NCBI GenBank assembly: GCA_002390745.1
Contig: DGQK01000012.1
Span: forward strand, 186,001 to 250,000
From: Bacteroidetes bacterium UBA4416
Lineage (GTDB): Bacteria; Bacteroidota; Bacteroidia; B-17B0; Aurantibacillaceae
Length of the DNA: 64,000 bases
Reading direction: 5' to 3'
Shown here in pieces: positions 60,767 through 64,000 of the stretch (position 1 is its first letter; the number at the start of each line of letters is the position of its first letter). Under the pieces are notes generated by a model. That model did not search any database. It was not told the origin of the DNA and saw only the letters and a list, made by a program, of their open reading frames with translations. Made by a program: the position numbers and the translations under genes.

Positions 60767-61989
60767 ATTGTAGGCATTGCAAAAACGAATTACACCATGT
60801 GTTCATTGATTTGGGAAACTCACCTCCCTCCAATGCATATTTATCAGCAGAGCAATTGAATGAATCGGAGCACTATTATCCTCTCAAAATTTTTGTTTGC
60901 GAAGCCTGTTTTTTAGTGCAGGTCGATGAATACAAAAAGGCTACAGAGATTTTTGACAGCCAGTATGCGTATTTTTCATCAACCTCCAAAAGCTGGCTGG
61001 ATCATTCTAGGCGCTACACGGAAAAGATGATGTCCGAATTCGGGATCAACCAGCAATCGCTGGTGATCGAAATCGCCTCAAATGACGGCTATCTCCTACA
61101 GTATTTCAAGCAGGCAGGAGTTCCGGTTTTAGGGATCGAGCCAACCGCCTCCACAGCGAAAGTCGCTAGGGAAAAAGGCATCACCACCAAAGAAGTATTT
61201 TTCGGAGAGCAAACCGCATTGGACCTGGTAAAAGCCGGTGAGCAGGCGGAGCTCATCCTCGGGAATAACGTGCTCGCACATGTGCCTGACATCAACGATT
61301 TTGTAAAAGGCTTAAAAATAGCCCTTAAGCCCAATGGCATTGTGACCATGGAGTTTCCGCATGTGCTGATGCTGATCGATAACAACCAGTTTGATACCAT
61401 TTACCACGAGCATTTTTCCTATCTGTCCTTCAGTACCGTAAAGACTATTTTTGAAAAGGCAGGCCTGGAGATGTTTCACGTAGAAGAAATTCCGACACAT
61501 GGGGGCTCTCTGAGGATCTTTGCGAAGCATGCAGGCTATGAAGGTTTAGAGCTGCGAAGCACAGTGCAGCAATTGCTGAAAAAAGAGCATGAGGCAGGCA
61601 TTACAAAACTGGAAACCTACAACGGGTTTGATGAAAAAGTAGCAAAGGTAAAGCTCGACTTCCTCAGCTTTTTAATCCAAGCGAAGAAAGACCGGAAAAC
61701 AGTTGCTGCATACGGCGCAGCTGCCAAAGGCAATACGCTGCTTAACTTTTGCGGCGTCAAAAACGATTACATCGAGTTTGTAGTAGACTTGGCCGCCAGC
61801 AAGCAGGGAAAATTTCTGCCCGGAAGCCATATTCCCGTTGTGGATGAAGCGCATCTGAAAAACAGAAAGCCTGATTACATCATTATCTTTCCATGGAACA
61901 TCAAGGAGGAAATTTACAAACAACTTGCTTATATCCACGAATGGGGCGGCAGTTTTGTAACGGCAATTCCTGCTTTGGAGATTAAATAG
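60763..61989 (+). CDS. Sugar C-methyltransferase (TylC3/NovU-type)
   Basis: A 408-residue three-domain methyltransferase. The N-terminal zinc domain has CRHCKNELHHVFIDLGNSP and the second pair in FVCEACFLVQVDEY; the SAM-binding domain has VIEIASNDGYLLQYF and NNVLAHVPDINDFV; the C-terminal domain carries AAYGAAAKGNTLLNFCG. Enzymes of this architecture add a methyl to C3 (or C5) of 4-keto NDP-deoxysugars. With rfbF, rfbG and the epimerase it predicts a branched 6-deoxyhexose. Ends overlapping the acyltransferase start (TAGTG). Confidence 0.9.
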   Translation: MNCRHCKNELHHVFIDLGNSPPSNAYLSAEQLNESEHYYPLKIFVCEACFLVQVDEYKKATEIFDSQYAYFSSTSKSWLDHSRRYTEKMMSEFGINQQSLVIEIASNDGYLLQYFKQAGVPVLGIEPTASTAKVAREKGITTKEVFFGEQTALDLVKAGEQAELILGNNVLAHVPDINDFVKGLKIALKPNGIVTMEFPHVLMLIDNNQFDTIYHEHFSYLSFSTVKTIFEKAGLEMFHVEEIPTHGGSLRIFAKHAGYEGLELRSTVQQLLKKEHEAGITKLETYNGFDEKVAKVKLDFLSFLIQAKKDRKTVAAYGAAAKGNTLLNFCGVKNDYIEFVVDLAASKQGKFLPGSHIPVVDEAHLKNRKPDYIIIFPWNIKEEIYKQLAYIHEWGGSFVTAIPALEIK

Positions 61990-62480
61990 TGGCAAATTTT
62001 TTTCACGCATCTTCCAAAATTAGCGCCCTGTCGTCGATTGAGGTTTCAAACAGAGGAACCAATACGGTGATTGGTGCTCATTCGGTGATAGATGACTTTG
62101 TGAAAATAAAGCACGTGGGAGGATCCGGACATATCGAGATTGGTGAGCATGTGTATCTTAATTCGGGCTGCGTGTTGTATTCGGGTAACGGTATCTTAAT
62201 TGGAAGCAATGTATTGATCGGACCAAACTGCAATCTGGTTCCAGCCAATCACGAATTCTCCAATACATCTATTCCAATCCGTTTGCAGGGATTCCAAGCT
62301 TCGAGGGGCGGGATTACGATTGAGGATGACGTCTGGATAGGGGCCAACGTGACTGTCCTCGATGGGGCCACAATCAGAAAAGGCTGTGTGATTGCAGCAG
62401 GATCCGTTGTTACCGGCGATACGGAGCCGTACGCTGTTTATGCAGGAACGCCGGCGAAAAAAATAAAATCGCGTAAATGA
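61989..62480 (+). CDS. Left-handed beta-helix acyltransferase
   Basis: A 163-residue hexapeptide-repeat transferase with GTG start overlapping the previous stop (TAGTG). Repeats run from about residue 28 (VIGAHSVIDDFVKI, IEIGEHVYLNSGCVLY, ILIGSNVLIGPNCNL) to ITIEDDVWIGANVTVLDGA and VIAAGSVVTGDTEP, ending AVYAGTPAKKIKSRK. The catalytic His is seen in VPANHEFSN. Probably O- or N-acetylates the CDP-derived sugar or its polymer. Confidence 0.9.
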   Translation: MANFFHASSKISALSSIEVSNRGTNTVIGAHSVIDDFVKIKHVGGSGHIEIGEHVYLNSGCVLYSGNGILIGSNVLIGPNCNLVPANHEFSNTSIPIRLQGFQASRGGITIEDDVWIGANVTVLDGATIRKGCVIAAGSVVTGDTEPYAVYAGTPAKKIKSRK

Positions 62481-63289
62481 AATTCACCGTTTTAGGAGCG
62501 ACAGGTTTTATAGGCTCACATTTTAAGCACTTTATAGAGCAAAAAGGCATTGATGTATTTACTCCAGAAAAGCACTACCAGTTTCACAAAGGAGAGGATT
62601 TAGGACACGTTGTCTATGCGATCGGGTTAACTGCTGATTTCAGAAGCAGGCCTCTTGAAACGGTTCATGCGCATGTAACGAAACTGTTGGAAGTATTGGA
62701 AAACGCACAATTCGAATCTTTTCTGTACCTATCTTCAACGCGTGTATATAGCGGAGTTTCTGAAGCCCGGGAAACAAGCACTTTAGCCGTAAATCCGCTC
62801 ATGATGAGCGATCTTTACAATTTGTCTAAGCTGATGGGAGAGTCTGTCTGCCTGGCAATGGATAACAAAAACATCAGGGTAGCCAGGCTGTCTAACGTCA
62901 TCGGAAATGATTTCAGTTCCGATAATTTCTTATTCTCTGTCATCAAGGAAGCAGTAGGTCATGGGCGGATGAAATTGAACTCTCAGCTTAACGCCTCTAA
63001 AAATTATATTCTGATAGAAGACCTTCTTGAGCTGATGTATACTGTAATCCTGGGTGGCCGCGAAAGAATCTATAACCTGGCAAGTAATTCTTCTACCAGC
63101 AACCAGGACCTGATCGGGGAAATGAAAAAATGGATAGAGTTCGACTTTGTGCAGGGAGAGGTCAAGGAGAATCTGAAATTTCCCGACATTGATACTGATA
63201 GAATAAAAACAGAATTTGGCTATAAAAGCCGTGATGTATTAAATCATATCCAGAGTTTAATAAAACAATATAAAAAACAGATAACATGA
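62477..63289 (+). CDS. NAD-dependent epimerase/dehydratase, probable sugar 4-ketoreductase
   Basis: A 270-residue SDR. NAD(P) loop FTVLGATGFIGSHFKHF, LYLSSTRVYSG with the Ser/Tyr region and YNLSKLMGES with the catalytic Tyr-x3-Lys; shorter than typical extended SDRs. In this place it likely reduces the 4-keto group to finish the deoxysugar. It overlaps both neighbours by four bases (ATGA), so it is fully coupled. Confidence 0.85.
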   Translation: MKFTVLGATGFIGSHFKHFIEQKGIDVFTPEKHYQFHKGEDLGHVVYAIGLTADFRSRPLETVHAHVTKLLEVLENAQFESFLYLSSTRVYSGVSEARETSTLAVNPLMMSDLYNLSKLMGESVCLAMDNKNIRVARLSNVIGNDFSSDNFLFSVIKEAVGHGRMKLNSQLNASKNYILIEDLLELMYTVILGGRERIYNLASNSSTSNQDLIGEMKKWIEFDFVQGEVKENLKFPDIDTDRIKTEFGYKSRDVLNHIQSLIKQYKKQIT

Positions 63290-64000
63290 TTCAAATTGAC
63301 GAAGCGAATAACCTTGTAATAAAGGATGGAAAGCGATACGATATAGGAAGTCCGGAAGCCTTTAAAATTATTTCTGATGTTTGGATCAGGAGTGGCTGGG
63401 ATACTAAATATGTCTATTCCTTCGCATGGATGGGGCGCCCGGTGATTCAGCTGCCTGAAGACATGATCAGGATCCAGGAAGTGATTTTTGACATTAAGCC
63501 GGATGTAATTATTGAAACAGGCATCGCCCACGGAGGTTCCCTGATATTTTATGCCTCGCTCTGTAAAGCCATAGAAAAAGGGAAAATTGTGGGCGTGGAT
63601 ATTGAGATCCGACCGCATAACCGTGAGGCCATTGAGTCTCATTTTCTAAGCCCTTATATCAGCATGATAGAAGGGAGTTCCATTGATGCCGATATCGTAA
63701 GCCAGGTTGGCAAACATGTGAAAGAAAACGATACGGTGCTTGTGTTGTTAGACTCTAATCACAGTTATGAGCATGTTCTGAACGAGCTCAAGATGTATTC
63801 CAATTTTGTAAGTATTGGTTCGTATATAGTTGCAACAGATGGTATTATGGAATACGTTGTAGGAGCACCAAGATCCGCCCCGGATTGGGCTACAAACAAT
63901 CCTAAGAAAGCCGCGGAAGATTTCGTTCAGGAGAATCCTGATTTCATTATTGTAGAGCCGAAGTTCCCATTTAATGAAGGGCAGATCAGCGAACGTGTGA
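63286..64000 (+). CDS. CmcI-like SAM-dependent methyltransferase (cephalosporin hydroxylase family), partial
   Basis: Runs off the end of the window after 238 codons with no stop. Starts ATG 63286, overlapping the previous stop. The family markers are seen: SGWDTKYVYSFAWMGRPV-type opening, ETGIAHGGSLIFYAS (SAM loop), GVDIEIRPHNR and VLLDSNHSYEHVLNEL (metal Asp-x-Ser-Asn-His), and APRSAPDWATNNPKKAAEDF. The family name comes from cephamycin enzymes, but many are sugar O-methyltransferases in polysaccharide clusters, which fits here. Confidence 0.88.
   Translation, partial: MIQIDEANNLVIKDGKRYDIGSPEAFKIISDVWIRSGWDTKYVYSFAWMGRPVIQLPEDMIRIQEVIFDIKPDVIIETGIAHGGSLIFYASLCKAIEKGKIVGVDIEIRPHNREAIESHFLSPYISMIEGSSIDADIVSQVGKHVKENDTVLVLLDSNHSYEHVLNELKMYSNFVSIGSYIVATDGIMEYVVGAPRSAPDWATNNPKKAAEDFVQENPDFIIVEPKFPFNEGQISERV

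Noticed and set aside
63244..63642. 132-codon minus-strand frame at the window end
   Set aside because: Antisense to the CmcI-like methyltransferase gene, which has clear motifs.

Overview
The window is a chromosomal segment of a member of the phylum Bacteroidota. This rests on gene content: a gldK-gldL-gldM-gldN type IX secretion (T9SS) and gliding core next to a PorP/SprF-like protein, a T9SS type A sorting tail on a secreted protein, the long Bacteroidota form of IspG, a parA-parB-DUF5683-dapB-lepB gene order, TAnnTTTG-type promoters and mostly A-rich rather than Shine-Dalgarno leaders. I cannot place it below phylum. No tRNA, rRNA, CRISPR array or insertion sequence was recognised.

Layout. 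1-6.7 kb: end of a threonine dehydrogenase-like gene, a MORN-repeat protein, cysS, a glutamine cyclotransferase lipoprotein and polA. 6.8-13 kb: an OmpA-like protein with six calcium-binding-type repeats, a long non-coding stretch and two large secreted surface proteins. 13-23.7 kb: a DEAD-box helicase, then a minus-strand housekeeping operon (parA, parB, DUF5683, dapB, lepB, DUF3820) interrupted by an AT-rich ATPase/DUF4276 pair that looks like a defence module, then small metabolic genes and rnhA. 23.9-33.2 kb: M42 peptidase, GH3-like protein, LysE exporter, DUF493, aldose epimerase, then a glycan block with a GT39-like membrane protein, the GDP-heptose genes gmhA-hddC-gmhB and a GT2. 33.3-42.6 kb, minus strand: lipoprotein, acylphosphatase, UDP-xylose branch (uxs, ugd), a sugar aminotransferase, RecD-like helicase, ispG and a cyclase-family protein. 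42.8-49 kb: porP-gldKLMN. 49.2-64 kb: glyA, then an exosortase module (exosortase, partner membrane protein and a 70-residue PID-type substrate) divergent from a polysaccharide operon (BY-kinase, NusG-like antiterminator, HisH/HisF paralogues, Wzm/Wzt ABC exporter, CDP-glucose-derived deoxysugar genes, an acyltransferase, reductases and a CmcI-like methyltransferase cut by the window end).

How the parts fit. Two C-terminal sorting systems lie within 10 kb: T9SS (porP-gldKLMN) and an exosortase with its own small substrate. The exosortase module backs onto a polysaccharide synthesis and ABC-export operon, as exosortases commonly do. The CDP-sugar block predicts a C-methylated, possibly acylated 6-deoxyhexose. 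The most unusual items are the ATPase/DUF4276 insertion in the par operon, the terminator separating the exosortase from its substrate, the Tyr-Gly hexanucleotide tail of the BY-kinase, the strong non-terminator hairpin between gldL and gldM, and several short palindromic or tandem intergenic elements.
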